A stretch of 64,000 nt of DNA from Clostridia bacterium (GTDB lineage Bacteria > Bacillota > Clostridia > Christensenellales > Borkfalkiaceae), in contig JAFQAQ010000017.1 in NCBI GenBank assembly GCA_017399945.1, forward strand, positions 1 to 64,000. Direction: 5' to 3'. The notes below the pieces were generated by a model. The model ran no database searches. It saw only the letters and a list, made by a program, of their open reading frames with translations, and was not told where the DNA came from. Positions 51,226 through 60,834 of the stretch are shown here, piece by piece (the stretch's first letter is position 1; each line of letters opens with the position of its first letter). The translations under genes and the position numbers were made by a program.

Positions 51226-52476
51226 ATGAAAGATTTGAAAGGTGCGTTAATTTTCGCGCAATCAGGTGGTCCCACTTCCGTTATTAACGCAAGTGCAGCA
51301 GGCGTATTTTTGGAGGGTTTGCACTCCGAACAAGTTACCGCAGTATACGGTGCGGCTCACGGTATTAGAGGTATCTTGAACGAAGAAATGTACGATATTA
51401 GCAAGGAAGACGAAAAAGAACTTCTTTTGCTTAAACAAACTCCATCTTCTGCAATGGGATCTGTAAGATATAAACTTAAAGATGCAGACGTGGACGATAC
51501 CGATTATAAGAGATTGTTAGAAGTATTCAAAAAGTACGACGTTCGTTACTTCTTCTATAATGGTGGTAACGACTCTATGGATACCTGTAACAAAATTAGT
51601 AAGTATATGGCTAAGTCGGGTTACGATATGAACGTTATCGGCGTTCCAAAGACCATTGATAACGACCTTTACGGAACCGACCACTGCCCAGGTTTTGCAA
51701 GTGCCGCTAAGTATATTGCAACTACTATTATGGAAATTAACCTTGATGCAAAAGTTTACGATACCCCGATGGTATGCGTAATCGAAGCAATGGGTAGAAA
51801 CGCAGGTTGGCTTACTGCATCTGCAGCTCTTGCTAACGCGCAAGGCTATGGTGCAGACCTTATTTATCTTCCCGAAGTAGCGTTTGACGTTGATAAATTC
51901 GTTGAAGACGTTAAGAACGTTTGTGCTAAGAACAACAACAAGTGTATTGCAGTCGTAAGTGAAGGTATTCACGATAAAGACGGCGTACTTATTTGTGAAA
52001 AGCTTGGTGAAACCGCTGCAAGAGACAGTTTTGGTCACGCACAACTCGGTGGTGTAGCTTCTATGCTTGCTGGTTTAATTAAGGAAAAGACTGGTTTTAA
52101 GACCAGAGGCATTGAACTTTCCTTAATGCAAAGATGTGGCGCACACTGTGCAAGCAAAACTGATATCGAAGAAACCTTCCAAGCTGGTAAAGAAGCTGTT
52201 AAGGCTGCTGTTAGAGGCGAAACCGACAAGATGGTTTGCTACGCTAGAAAAGAAGGCGATAAATATGAATGCGAATACAAGCTTCTTCCATTAGAACTTG
52301 CTGCTAATACCGAAAAGACCGTTCCTGTTGAATGGATTATCAACGACGGTACTGGTATTTCCGAAGAATTCGTTAAGTATGCAATGCCTCTAATTCAAGG
52401 CGAAGCAGATATGGTTAAAGAAAACGGTCTTCCCAGATTTGCAAAACTTAAAAAAGTTCTCGTAGAAAAGAGATAA
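51226..52476 (+). CDS. pfp: Pyrophosphate-dependent 6-phosphofructokinase
   Basis: A 416-residue PFK-superfamily enzyme. NGGNDSMDTC (Asn-Asp in place of Asp-Gly) and PKTIDNDL (Lys before TIDND) are the residues that give pyrophosphate rather than ATP use. EAMGRNAGWLTASAAL and RCGAHCASKTDIEE follow. PPi-PFKs work reversibly in glycolysis and gluconeogenesis and save ATP. AAGGAGA SD, 22 nt after pfkA, and a strong terminator after it. Confidence 0.94.
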   Translation: MKDLKGALIFAQSGGPTSVINASAAGVFLEGLHSEQVTAVYGAAHGIRGILNEEMYDISKEDEKELLLLKQTPSSAMGSVRYKLKDADVDDTDYKRLLEVFKKYDVRYFFYNGGNDSMDTCNKISKYMAKSGYDMNVIGVPKTIDNDLYGTDHCPGFASAAKYIATTIMEINLDAKVYDTPMVCVIEAMGRNAGWLTASAALANAQGYGADLIYLPEVAFDVDKFVEDVKNVCAKNNNKCIAVVSEGIHDKDGVLICEKLGETAARDSFGHAQLGGVASMLAGLIKEKTGFKTRGIELSLMQRCGAHCASKTDIEETFQAGKEAVKAAVRGETDKMVCYARKEGDKYECEYKLLPLELAANTEKTVPVEWIINDGTGISEEFVKYAMPLIQGEADMVKENGLPRFAKLKKVLVEKR

Positions 52477-52496
52477 TAAACTATAAATTTTACTAA

Positions 52497-52528
52497 AAAC
52501 ACCCACTAAAAATTAGTGGGTGTTTTTT
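52497..52528 (+). terminator. Terminator after the PFK pair
   Basis: AAACACCCACTAA (52497-52509) pairs with TTAGTGGGTGTTT (52513-52525), then further T. Confidence 0.92.
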
Positions 52529-52574
52529 TATTTAATCAAGCGGTAAAAATTTTTGTAAAACCCATTAAAATTAA

Positions 52575-52603
52575 TTGACAGCATAATGTATATATGATAT
52601 AAC
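52575..52603 (+). promoter_or_regulatory. Promoter of the regulator-potABCD operon
   Basis: TTGACA (52575-52580), 17 bp, TATAAC (52598-52603). Confidence 0.8.
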
Positions 52604-52670
52604 TATACCATTAAAAAGTTTACATTTATTAAACTTTGGGTTAAAAATCTCTAAACTTTAAGGAGAGCAA

Positions 52671-53207
52671 ATGGTACTAGGCGAAAGGATAAAAGATTTG
52701 AGACTCTCTTGTGAACTTACGCAAGAAGAACTTGCCGATAGATGCGAGCTTACGAAAGGCTATATTTCGCAGATTGAAAACGATTTGACTAGCCCTTCTA
52801 TTGCCACGCTTATTGACATTCTTTCTGCGCTTGGTACTGACCTTAAAGAGTTTTTTGCAGGAGAAGAAACCGAAGAAAAACTAACTTTTAACAAAAACGA
52901 ATTTATTGAAAAAATAACTGAAGAATACACGCTTAATTGGCTTGTTCCAAACGCGCAGAAAAACTCAATGGAGCCAACGTTAGTAAAACTTAATCCCAAC
53001 GGGAGTACGGACGAAGATTTTCCGCACGAAGGCGAGGAGTTTGGATACGTTCTTAAAGGCGAAATTATTCTCGTTATAGGGAAAAGGCGAGTCCGAGTCA
53101 AAAAAGGGGAGTCTTTTTATTTTACGGCTAACAAGGTGCATCAAATAATTAATCGTTCTACTACGTACGCAGAGTTTATTTGGGTATCTTCCCCGCCTTC
53201 ATTTTGA
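52671..53207 (+). CDS. XRE-cupin transcriptional regulator of the polyamine operon
   Basis: A 178-residue regulator. The N-terminal XRE helix-turn-helix is LRLSCELTQEELADRCELTKGYISQIENDLTSPSIATL (about 10-47). The C-terminal cupin has HEGEEFGYVLKGEIILVIGKRRVRVKKGESFYFTANKVHQIIN, which can bind a small effector. This architecture (PuuR-like) controls polyamine genes in many bacteria. It is the first gene upstream of potABCD, 23 nt before potA, so it likely senses polyamine (inference). Confidence 0.9.
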   Translation: MVLGERIKDLRLSCELTQEELADRCELTKGYISQIENDLTSPSIATLIDILSALGTDLKEFFAGEETEEKLTFNKNEFIEKITEEYTLNWLVPNAQKNSMEPTLVKLNPNGSTDEDFPHEGEEFGYVLKGEIILVIGKRRVRVKKGESFYFTANKVHQIINRSTTYAEFIWVSSPPSF

Positions 53208-53230
53208 TTTTAAGTTGAGAGGATAAGAAT

Positions 53231-54769
53231 ATGGCAAACCAAAGAATACGTCGCGACGCGGTTATGTCCGACGAAAAGATAATACAATTAGTAGATTTAT
53301 GTCGTTGTTTTGATGGTGGTGTGTATGCCGTTGACAACGTAAATTTATACGTTAGAAAAGGGGAATTTATCACCTTTTTAGGACCTTCCGGCTGTGGCAA
53401 AACCACTACGCTTCGTATGATTGCGGGCTTTGATAAACCAACGTCCGGAAAAATTTTATTAAACGGAAAGGATATTAGTAATCTTCCGCCTAACAAGCGT
53501 CCTATTAACACGGTATTCCAAAGATACGCATTATTTCCACATCTAAATATTTACGACAACATCGCATTTGGTCTTAAACTCAAAAAATTTAAAGTAACCT
53601 ATGAAAACGACCAAGGGCATCGTATAGAAAAAATAGAAAAACTTAAAAAGAGCGAGATTGCTGCAAAAGTAGAAAAAGTACTTAAAATGGTTGACCTTGA
53701 AGGTTTTGAAAAAAGAAGCGTTTCAACCTTATCGGGTGGTCAACAACAAAGAGTTGCAATTGCAAGGGCGTTAGTTAACGAGCCTGAAATTTTGTTGCTT
53801 GACGAACCTTTGGGCGCGCTAGACCTTAAAATGCGTAAGGACATGCAACTAGAATTAAAGGAAATGCATAGAAAACTGGGCATAACCTTTATATACGTTA
53901 CGCACGACCAAGAAGAAGCGCTTACCATGAGCGATACGATAGTTGTAATGAAAGACGGCGTAATTCAACAAATAGGCACGCCGACTGACATATATAACGA
54001 GCCTAAAAACGCCTTTGTAGCCGACTTTATCGGGGAGAGCAACATCTTCTCTGGGACGTATATCGGTGGTGGTAAGGTGCGCTTTTTAGGGCATGCTTTC
54101 GAATGCGTTGATAACTTTGAAGTAAACGAAAAGGTCGACGTAGTAGTTCGTCCTGAAGACGTAGTTATAAAAGACCGTGACGAGGGACAAGTTAACGGTA
54201 AAATAATTAGTTCTATTTTTAAGGGCGTGCATTACGAAATGGTTATGCAGACAGGAAAGTCTGAGATAGTTATTCAAAGCACGGTAGAAAGAAAGGTTGG
54301 CGAAGAAGTTAGCGTTTATATCGCACCGGACAGCATTCACTTAATGCATAAAGAATTCGTGTCAAATAAATATGAAGGGTATATTACTAAGCACAATACA
54401 GTTTGTTTTGGCGACGGTGAGTTTGAATGTGACGTAACCAAACTTTATCCTAATTCAATTTTAGATGAGGAAGGGTATATTATTACACAAGAGGGCGAAA
54501 GAATTGACCTTACCGACGTAGACGTTAACGTTGAAGTAGGGTTAAAGGATATTGAAATTAGCGACCACGAAGTAGAATATGGTGCCGTTGGTAACATAGT
54601 TTCCATTATTTATAAAGGTGACCACTATCAAATTATAGTTCGTACCGACGAAAATGAAGAAGATTTCGTATTCGATACCGAAGATACTTGGAACGAAAAC
54701 GATAGGGTATACGTAATTATTCCCAAGGAAAAAATTAAACTTTCCTTAAAAGAGGAGGTTAAAAGATAA
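53231..54769 (+). CDS. potA: Spermidine/putrescine ABC transporter ATPase PotA, extended
   Basis: A 512-residue ATPase for the polyamine importer; typical PotA is ~360-380. Walker A GPSGCGKTTTLR, Q-loop TVFQRYALF, signature LSGGQQQR, Walker B ILLLDEPLGALD and VTHDQEEAL are intact. A ~25-residue charged insertion follows FGLKLKKFKV. After the usual TOBE domain (VVVRPEDVVI...VYIAPDSIHLM) a second, similar region (EVGLKDIEISDHEV...VIIPKEKIKLSL) ends the protein, apparently a duplicated TOBE module. GAGAGG SD. Its stop overlaps potB (TAATG). Confidence 0.92.
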   Translation: MANQRIRRDAVMSDEKIIQLVDLCRCFDGGVYAVDNVNLYVRKGEFITFLGPSGCGKTTTLRMIAGFDKPTSGKILLNGKDISNLPPNKRPINTVFQRYALFPHLNIYDNIAFGLKLKKFKVTYENDQGHRIEKIEKLKKSEIAAKVEKVLKMVDLEGFEKRSVSTLSGGQQQRVAIARALVNEPEILLLDEPLGALDLKMRKDMQLELKEMHRKLGITFIYVTHDQEEALTMSDTIVVMKDGVIQQIGTPTDIYNEPKNAFVADFIGESNIFSGTYIGGGKVRFLGHAFECVDNFEVNEKVDVVVRPEDVVIKDRDEGQVNGKIISSIFKGVHYEMVMQTGKSEIVIQSTVERKVGEEVSVYIAPDSIHLMHKEFVSNKYEGYITKHNTVCFGDGEFECDVTKLYPNSILDEEGYIITQEGERIDLTDVDVNVEVGLKDIEISDHEVEYGAVGNIVSIIYKGDHYQIIVRTDENEEDFVFDTEDTWNENDRVYVIIPKEKIKLSLKEEVKR

Positions 54770-55623
54770 TGCAGAACGCAAACAGCAAACGCGTTTCCTG
54801 TGAGCCTTTGGGAATAGGTGGTCAAAAAGCCAAATTTTCTCCTTTTTCAAGGAAACAGTTATGTATTCCGTACGGTGTGTTTTTAGCCTGTTTCGTAGTG
54901 ATTCCATTGTTATTGATAGTTTTTTATTCGTTTACCGATAAAAATGGAAATATATCTTTGGATAACTTCATAAGGTTTTTTTCTAGCGCTACCACACTTT
55001 CAACGGTAATAATAAGTATATTAATTGCACTGGCAACTACCATAATATGCATACTTCTTGCATATCCCGTCGCTTACGTTTTGGCTAATAGCAAGCTAAA
55101 TAAAGGTGGCACTTTACTTATGCTTTTCATTATGCCGATGTGGATAAACTTCGTTTTAAGGGCTATGGCAATGAAAGACCTTTTAACCTTGACGGGTATA
55201 TTTGGTGTAAACAATTATCTAAACGTAATTATTGGTATGGTATACGATTACTTGCCCTTTATGATTTTGCCTATTTATACCGTATTGATAAAAATGGATA
55301 AAAGCCTAATTGAAGCAAGTCAAGACTTAGGTGCAAGTCCGTTAAAGACTTTTACCAAGGTAACCTTGCCACTTTCTCTTTCGGGAATTGCAAGTGGGGT
55401 AACCATGGTGTTTATGCCTACGATGACTTGTTACGTAATATCCGATACCTTCGGTAACGGTCTTATAACCATTATAGGTAAACTTATCGACGAACAATTT
55501 ACAACCTTCCAAAATTGGAACTTAGGCTCGGCAATGGCAATGGTGCTATTGGTAATAATGCTTGTTTCAATGTGGGTAACGGGTGGATTTAAGAATCAAG
55601 ACGAAAAGGAGGGTAGCCTCTAA
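54769..55623 (+). CDS. potB: Polyamine ABC transporter permease PotB
   Basis: A 284-residue membrane protein with about six helices (VFLACFVVIPLLLIVFYSFTD first). The cytoplasmic coupling loop is LIEASQDLGASPLKTFTKVTLPLSLSG (EAA motif). It forms the channel with PotC. The start overlaps potA and the stop overlaps potC, each by one nucleotide, showing a tightly coupled operon. The N-terminal ~25 residues before the first helix are hydrophilic. Confidence 0.94.
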   Translation: MQNANSKRVSCEPLGIGGQKAKFSPFSRKQLCIPYGVFLACFVVIPLLLIVFYSFTDKNGNISLDNFIRFFSSATTLSTVIISILIALATTIICILLAYPVAYVLANSKLNKGGTLLMLFIMPMWINFVLRAMAMKDLLTLTGIFGVNNYLNVIIGMVYDYLPFMILPIYTVLIKMDKSLIEASQDLGASPLKTFTKVTLPLSLSGIASGVTMVFMPTMTCYVISDTFGNGLITIIGKLIDEQFTTFQNWNLGSAMAMVLLVIMLVSMWVTGGFKNQDEKEGSL

Positions 55624-56423
55624 TGAAAAAGTTCTTGCAAATCTTTTACGTCGCCCTAATGCTATTGTTTATATACGCGCCAATTTTTACCTTGGTTTTA
55701 TATAGTTTCGTTGATACTCCCGTAGTAAATATAAAAGACGCGTTAGAAATAGGTTTTTCCTTTAATCTATACCAAAAACTTTTTAACGACGCAGCTTTAA
55801 TGAAAATTGTTTGGGATACTTTATTACTTGCGCTTATCGTTGCAATTTTAGCAACTTTACTTGGAACTTTGGGCGCGATAGGAATTTATTATAGCAAAGG
55901 AAAACTCGGTAAAAGCGTTTCGGTTGCTTCAAGAATCCCCGTTATAAACGCGGAAATAGTAACGGCTGTTGCTTTGGTGCTATTATTTGCTTTTATATTT
56001 ACTGAAAGCAGATCTTATTTTGCAATGATTGTAGGACATACTGTAATAACGACACCTTTCGTAGTGCTCTCGGTCATGCCTAAATTAAAGCAAATGGATT
56101 CCAATCTATACGAAGCGGCGCTAGACCTTGGCGCAACTCCTTTTAAGGCGTTGTTTAAGGTGGTGATTCCAGAAATTTTACCGGGTATACTAAGTGGTTT
56201 TATGATGGCGATAACCTTGTCGTTAGACGATTATATTATATCGGCATACACCAAACCTGCTGGTTTTGATACCATATCTACTTACGTATACGGCGCAATG
56301 GCAAAATCAAACGCCAATTCTTCTTTACCGGCATTAAGGGCGTTATCCGCAATAATTTTCGTTGTGATAATACTAGTGGTAGTTATTAAAAACCTCGTTG
56401 CTAGAAAAAAGGAGGTTAACTAA
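55623..56423 (+). CDS. potC: Polyamine ABC transporter permease PotC
   Basis: A 266-residue partner permease, six helices starting FLQIFYVALMLLFIYAPIFTLVLYSF. The coupling loop LYEAALDLGATPFKALFKVVIPEILPG matches PotC. SLDDYIISAYTKPAGFDTISTYVYGA is the PotC signature region. It overlaps potB and potD by one nucleotide each. Here it is not fused to PotD, unlike in some Clostridia. Confidence 0.94.
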   Translation: MKKFLQIFYVALMLLFIYAPIFTLVLYSFVDTPVVNIKDALEIGFSFNLYQKLFNDAALMKIVWDTLLLALIVAILATLLGTLGAIGIYYSKGKLGKSVSVASRIPVINAEIVTAVALVLLFAFIFTESRSYFAMIVGHTVITTPFVVLSVMPKLKQMDSNLYEAALDLGATPFKALFKVVIPEILPGILSGFMMAITLSLDDYIISAYTKPAGFDTISTYVYGAMAKSNANSSLPALRALSAIIFVVIILVVVIKNLVARKKEVN

Positions 56424-57937
56424 TGAAAAAAGTTTTTTCCATTACGCTTGCTCTCCTTATGATACTTTCATGCTTTTCTTTTGTGGGGTGTGGAAATAAA
56501 GAACAAGGCACCGTTTTAAGAATTTGTAACTGCGAAGATTATATTGATGAAACGTTACTAGAAGATTTTGAAAAAGAGTATCCCTATATTACGGTTGAAT
56601 ATTCTACGTACGGCACTAACGAAAACCTTTATAACGAACTAGTTATAAATCCCGAAAGTTACGATTTAGTCGTTCCTTCGGAATATATGATAGAAAAGTT
56701 AGCGGCAGAAGGAAGAATACAAAAACTTGATTTTAACAAGCTTTCTTCATATCAGAAAAACCTTTCTCCTTTTATAAAAGAAAGGTTAAACGGCATGATT
56801 ATGTCCAACGGCAACTCTATCTACGATTATATGGTAGGGTATATGTGGGGCACTATGGGTTGGGTGTATAATACCGACTACGTTGACTTAGAAGAAGTAA
56901 AAAGTTGGGAAGGAGTGTTTTCTAATAAAGACCTTCAAAAGAAAATTACTATAAAGGATGCCGTTAGAGACTCATATTTAGTTGGTCTTGCAATGGTTTA
57001 TAAAGACCAAATTTCAGGCGCTAGCAATCAAGAAATTACCAACTATCTAAACAGAACGGATAAAGAGGCCATTTCAAAAGTAGAACAAAAACTCAACTCT
57101 TTAAAACCAATGCTCTACGGATTTGAGGTAGATAGTGGTAAAAACGATATAATATTGGGTAATATTTACGCTTACGTTGCTTGGAGTGGTGATGCGGCTT
57201 ATGCAATAGACGTTGCATCGGGTGACGCTGAAGACGAAGACGGCACCACGTTAGAAGAAAGCAAGCGCAGGAGTTTAAGTTACAGTATTCCCGAAGAGGG
57301 TAGTAACATTTGGTTTGACGGATTCGTAATGCCTAGCGCAAGCACTAATCAAGACGCTGCTTATAAGTTTTTAGAATTCATAACTCGCCCTGAAAGCGTT
57401 TATAGAAACATGGATTATACTGGATATACCGGTATGGTAAGTGGTGGGGAATTTGAACTTGACGTTTACGATGATGACGACGTTTATCAAGAAACCATTA
57501 CTACCAACTTATTTGAACAAGTTGTATTAAATTGGTTTGACGAATCTGAAGACCCCGATCTTGTAGACGGAATAGAGGTTGATTTATCATACTTTTTCGG
57601 TAATGATAAAGAATACGTAGTAACCGTTTCACCTGAATCGTATGGTAGACTGATTGCCCAATACCCTGAAGAAAACATTGTAGAGCGTTGCGCTGTAATG
57701 AGCTATTTTAAGGACGACGCGTTAATGGATATCAACGATATGTGGGAGAAAGTAAAGGGCGAAACGTTTGATACTTGGTTAATTCTTTTAGTTGTGGGAT
57801 TAGTTGTTCTACTTGCAGTTTTAATCGTTTTAATTCGTCATAAAGACAAAATATTTAGGATAAATATTCCCGTAAAAGAAAAAAATCGTCTTGAAAAGAG
57901 TGGATATAGAATTATAAAGATTGAAGAAATAAAATAA
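56423..57937 (+). CDS. potD: Polyamine-binding protein PotD with lipobox and extra C-terminal membrane helix
   Basis: A 504-residue binding protein; typical PotD is ~350. The lipobox is FVGC (Cys23). The binding region has RICNCEDYIDETLLEDFEKEYP, YDLVVPSEYMIEKL and WSGDAAYAIDVASGD. Near the end, LILLVVGLVVLLAVLIVLIRH forms a membrane helix followed by a ~30-residue basic cytoplasmic tail. The protein could thus be anchored at both ends, keeping the receptor next to PotBC (inference). It ends the operon at a palindromic terminator. Confidence 0.9.
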   Translation: MKKVFSITLALLMILSCFSFVGCGNKEQGTVLRICNCEDYIDETLLEDFEKEYPYITVEYSTYGTNENLYNELVINPESYDLVVPSEYMIEKLAAEGRIQKLDFNKLSSYQKNLSPFIKERLNGMIMSNGNSIYDYMVGYMWGTMGWVYNTDYVDLEEVKSWEGVFSNKDLQKKITIKDAVRDSYLVGLAMVYKDQISGASNQEITNYLNRTDKEAISKVEQKLNSLKPMLYGFEVDSGKNDIILGNIYAYVAWSGDAAYAIDVASGDAEDEDGTTLEESKRRSLSYSIPEEGSNIWFDGFVMPSASTNQDAAYKFLEFITRPESVYRNMDYTGYTGMVSGGEFELDVYDDDDVYQETITTNLFEQVVLNWFDESEDPDLVDGIEVDLSYFFGNDKEYVVTVSPESYGRLIAQYPEENIVERCAVMSYFKDDALMDINDMWEKVKGETFDTWLILLVVGLVVLLAVLIVLIRHKDKIFRINIPVKEKNRLEKSGYRIIKIEEIK

Positions 57938-57938
57938 T

Positions 57939-57968
57939 AAAAAGGATAGCAAATTTGCTATCCTTTTT
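57939..57968. terminator. Bidirectional terminator
   Basis: A perfect palindrome with arms AAAGGATAGCAAA and TTTGCTATCCTTT lies between the convergent potD and radical SAM genes, with A and T runs at its ends. Confidence 0.92.
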
Positions 57969-57976
57969 CGTTTGTG

Positions 57977-58852
57977 CTAAAAATCCCATTTTGGGATATA
58001 AACGTCGCTAGCGCTTTCAATTTGTTGATAAAAAGCGTTTTTGATATTAAGCGAAATTAAATAATCAATGACGATTTTATATTCTCTTTTGGTGATTTTT
58101 CTTTTTAGTTCAGGGAAGTCGTCTATCTCTCCAAAAGGAGTATATTGACTCATAACGGTTATATAAGCGTTATCTTTGATAGTGCTAAACCAATCGAGAA
58201 TTTTTTTACTATCCGACGTGCATTGGGGAAGTACTAAATGTCTAACTAACGTACCACTTTTCATTTGTCTGTTACTATCAAAAACGAGTGGTTTCTTTAC
58301 CATAAATTCTATGGCTTTGCTTGCTATTTCAAAATAATTTTCTTTTCCCGAATATCTTTTGCTAAGGGTTGGGGAAAAGTATTTTAAGTCGGGTAGATAA
58401 ACGTCTATATACCTATCAATTTTTTGCAAAACGTCAAGATTTTCATATCCGTGTGTGTTATAAACTATTGGGATATTTGGTTTATAAATATCAAGCGCTC
58501 TAATAATTTGATCTGAATAATGGGTGGGGTTTACTAAGTTAATATTCGCAGCGCCCATATCTTCTAGTTGTTTAAATATATCTACTAGTTGCTCAACGCT
58601 GATAATTTTGCCGGTAATATTTCTTGATACGGGATAGTTTTGACAAAAAACGCATCTGAGTGAACAACCGCAAAAGAATATCGTGCCGGATCCTTTATCG
58701 CCCGTTAAACAAGGTTCTTCAAATGCGTGAAGATAGTATTTTGCGATACGAAGGTTATTGTCCGTTCCGCAAAGACCTTTTTGCGATTTTTTATCAATTT
58801 TACACCCGTTAGGGCAAAGATTACAATAAGTTTTATTCAAGTTCAAATGCAC
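57977..58852 (-). CDS. Radical SAM protein (PflX / pyruvate-formate-lyase-activase-like)
   Basis: A 291-residue radical SAM protein. FFCGCSLRCVFCQNYPVS holds the CxxxCxxC cluster motif. An N-terminal CNLCPNGC and CG pair (residues 11-28) may bind a second cluster. Members of this group activate glycyl-radical enzymes or act in unknown modifications; no glycyl-radical enzyme gene is in the window. Its start overlaps the end of the downstream-of-promoter ABC gene by 20 nt, so it may belong to the exporter operon. Confidence 0.85.
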   Translation of the reverse strand: MHLNLNKTYCNLCPNGCKIDKKSQKGLCGTDNNLRIAKYYLHAFEEPCLTGDKGSGTIFFCGCSLRCVFCQNYPVSRNITGKIISVEQLVDIFKQLEDMGAANINLVNPTHYSDQIIRALDIYKPNIPIVYNTHGYENLDVLQKIDRYIDVYLPDLKYFSPTLSKRYSGKENYFEIASKAIEFMVKKPLVFDSNRQMKSGTLVRHLVLPQCTSDSKKILDWFSTIKDNAYITVMSQYTPFGEIDDFPELKRKITKREYKIVIDYLISLNIKNAFYQQIESASDVYIPKWDF

Positions 58853-60833
58853 CTGTGTATAGTTGGTAATAATTACCTTTTTTATTGATTAATTCGTTGT
58901 GTGAACCACGTTCGATGATATAGCCGTGGTCTAATACCATAATAACGTCTGAATTTTGAACGGTAGAAAGTCTGTGTGCAATAACGAAAACCGTCCTACC
59001 TTCCATAAGTCTGTCAGTGCCTTTTTGTACTAACGCTTCGGTACGAGTATCGATAGAACTAGTTGCTTCGTCCAAAATCATAACGGGTGCGTTTTTAACG
59101 GCAGCTCTCGCGATAGACAAGAGTTGGCGTTGACCTTGTGAAAGATTTGCGCCGTCAGAAGTTAACACGGTGTTATATCCGTTTGGAAGACGTGTGATAA
59201 AATCGTCGGCATAGGCAAGTTTTGCCGCTGCGATACATTCTTCGTCGGTTGCGTCAAGTTTGCCGTAACGTATGTTTTCCATAATCGTTCCGCTAAATAG
59301 GTTAGTGTCTTGCAAAACGATACCCAAAGAGCGTCTTAAATCGCTCTTTTTTATTTTGTTGATATTTATACCGTCATACCTAATTTTACCGTCTGCAATA
59401 TCGTAAAAACGGTTAATAAGGTTTGTTATAGTAGTTTTTCCAGCGCCCGTCGCCCCTACGAAAGCAATTTTTTGACCGGGGTATGCGTAAAGCGTAACGT
59501 TGTGGAGAACTACTTTTTCGGGTAGATATCCAAAGTCTACGTCAAACATTTGAATATCACCTTTAAGTTGGGTATAGGTTATGGTTCCGTCAGCTTTGTG
59601 TGGGTGTTTCCATGCCCAATAACCGGTATATTCGGGGGTTTCTTGTATGTTACCGTTTTCGTCTATACGGCAACGAACTAAACTAACGTATCCTTCGTCT
59701 GCTTCGGGTTGTTCGTCTATAAGATCAAAGATTCTAGATGCGCCCGCAAGTCCCATTACGATAGAGTTAATTTGTTGAGAACATTGGGATACTTGACCGG
59801 TAAACTGTTTGCTTATAGGTAAAAATGCCATAATGGCTGCAACTATTGATAAAAATCCTTTTTCGTTATACAAAGGTTGAAGTCCGGTAATTGAGAGGTT
59901 GGGAATTTCTAGTGCCGCTAAAATACCTCCTACAAAAGCTATCATAACGTAAAGTATGTTGCCTATATTGTTCATTATGGGCATCAGAATGTTTGCAAAA
60001 GTGTGAGCTTTGGTTGCGTCGTCGCATAGTTTATCATTCTTTTTGTCGAAACCTTTTTTGGATTCTTCTTCGTGACAAAAAACTTTAATGACCTTCTGAC
60101 CGTTCATCATTTCTTGAACGTAACCTTCTTCATCACCCAAGGCAATTTGTTGCGCCATAAAATATTTTGCGCTTTTGCCACCGATTTTTTTGGTGACGAA
60201 AAACATTAGTATTACGCCTAAAAACATAACTAACGCAAGCCAAATACTAAAAGAGAACATCAGGCAAACGAGGGTAGTGATACTTATAATTGCCGAACAC
60301 AACGAAGGAATGCTTTGCGATACTAACTGTCTTAAAGAGTCGGTATCGTTAGTGTAAACGCTCATTAAGTCGCCCGTTTTATGGGTGTCGAAAAACCTTA
60401 TTGGAAGAGACTGCATTTTGTTAAAAATTGCCGTTCTCGTTTGGTGTAAAAATCTTTGGGTAACTATTGCCATTAATCTATTAGAAATAAAGATAGAAAG
60501 TACGCTTATAAGATAAATTACACCCATGGTAACAAAGATAGTAATAAGCGTGGGTAAAATGGCTTGCCATGCTTGTGACGACGTATAGGCGGTTGCTGAT
60601 GGATCGATAGGATTCATAAGGCGAAGTCCGTCTTGAATGGTGTTTATAAGCCAAGTCAAAAAGAAGGATGAAGAAACGCCCGTGATAGCCGAAACTACAA
60701 GACAGCAAATAACAACAAACAACAACTTTTTATTGTTTTTAATAAGCATGCTAAGCAATCTTTTTAGGGTGCCTTTTTTAGCCTTTTGATGCGCAACGGA
60801 ACCTTTCATTGCGCGTGGTGCTCTGGGGGGCAT
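58833..60833 (-). CDS. ABC multidrug exporter half, catalytically complete subunit
   Basis: A 666-residue fused membrane-ATPase half-transporter. Six helices cover about 35-370; the ATPase follows with Walker A FVGATGAGKTT, signature NLSQGQRQ, Walker B VMILDEATSSIDT (catalytic Glu kept) and switch His in VIAHRLSTV. The ~50-residue insert between the domains (ENGNIQETPEYTGYWAWKHPH) is typical of the BmrD/TM288-like subunit. It is the partner of the preceding gene. An AAGGAGGTG SD precedes ATG 60833, 1 nt after the partner's stop. Confidence 0.95.
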   Translation of the reverse strand: MPPRAPRAMKGSVAHQKAKKGTLKRLLSMLIKNNKKLLFVVICCLVVSAITGVSSSFFLTWLINTIQDGLRLMNPIDPSATAYTSSQAWQAILPTLITIFVTMGVIYLISVLSIFISNRLMAIVTQRFLHQTRTAIFNKMQSLPIRFFDTHKTGDLMSVYTNDTDSLRQLVSQSIPSLCSAIISITTLVCLMFSFSIWLALVMFLGVILMFFVTKKIGGKSAKYFMAQQIALGDEEGYVQEMMNGQKVIKVFCHEEESKKGFDKKNDKLCDDATKAHTFANILMPIMNNIGNILYVMIAFVGGILAALEIPNLSITGLQPLYNEKGFLSIVAAIMAFLPISKQFTGQVSQCSQQINSIVMGLAGASRIFDLIDEQPEADEGYVSLVRCRIDENGNIQETPEYTGYWAWKHPHKADGTITYTQLKGDIQMFDVDFGYLPEKVVLHNVTLYAYPGQKIAFVGATGAGKTTITNLINRFYDIADGKIRYDGININKIKKSDLRRSLGIVLQDTNLFSGTIMENIRYGKLDATDEECIAAAKLAYADDFITRLPNGYNTVLTSDGANLSQGQRQLLSIARAAVKNAPVMILDEATSSIDTRTEALVQKGTDRLMEGRTVFVIAHRLSTVQNSDVIMVLDHGYIIERGSHNELINKKGNYYQLYTGAFELE

Positions 60834-60834
60834 A

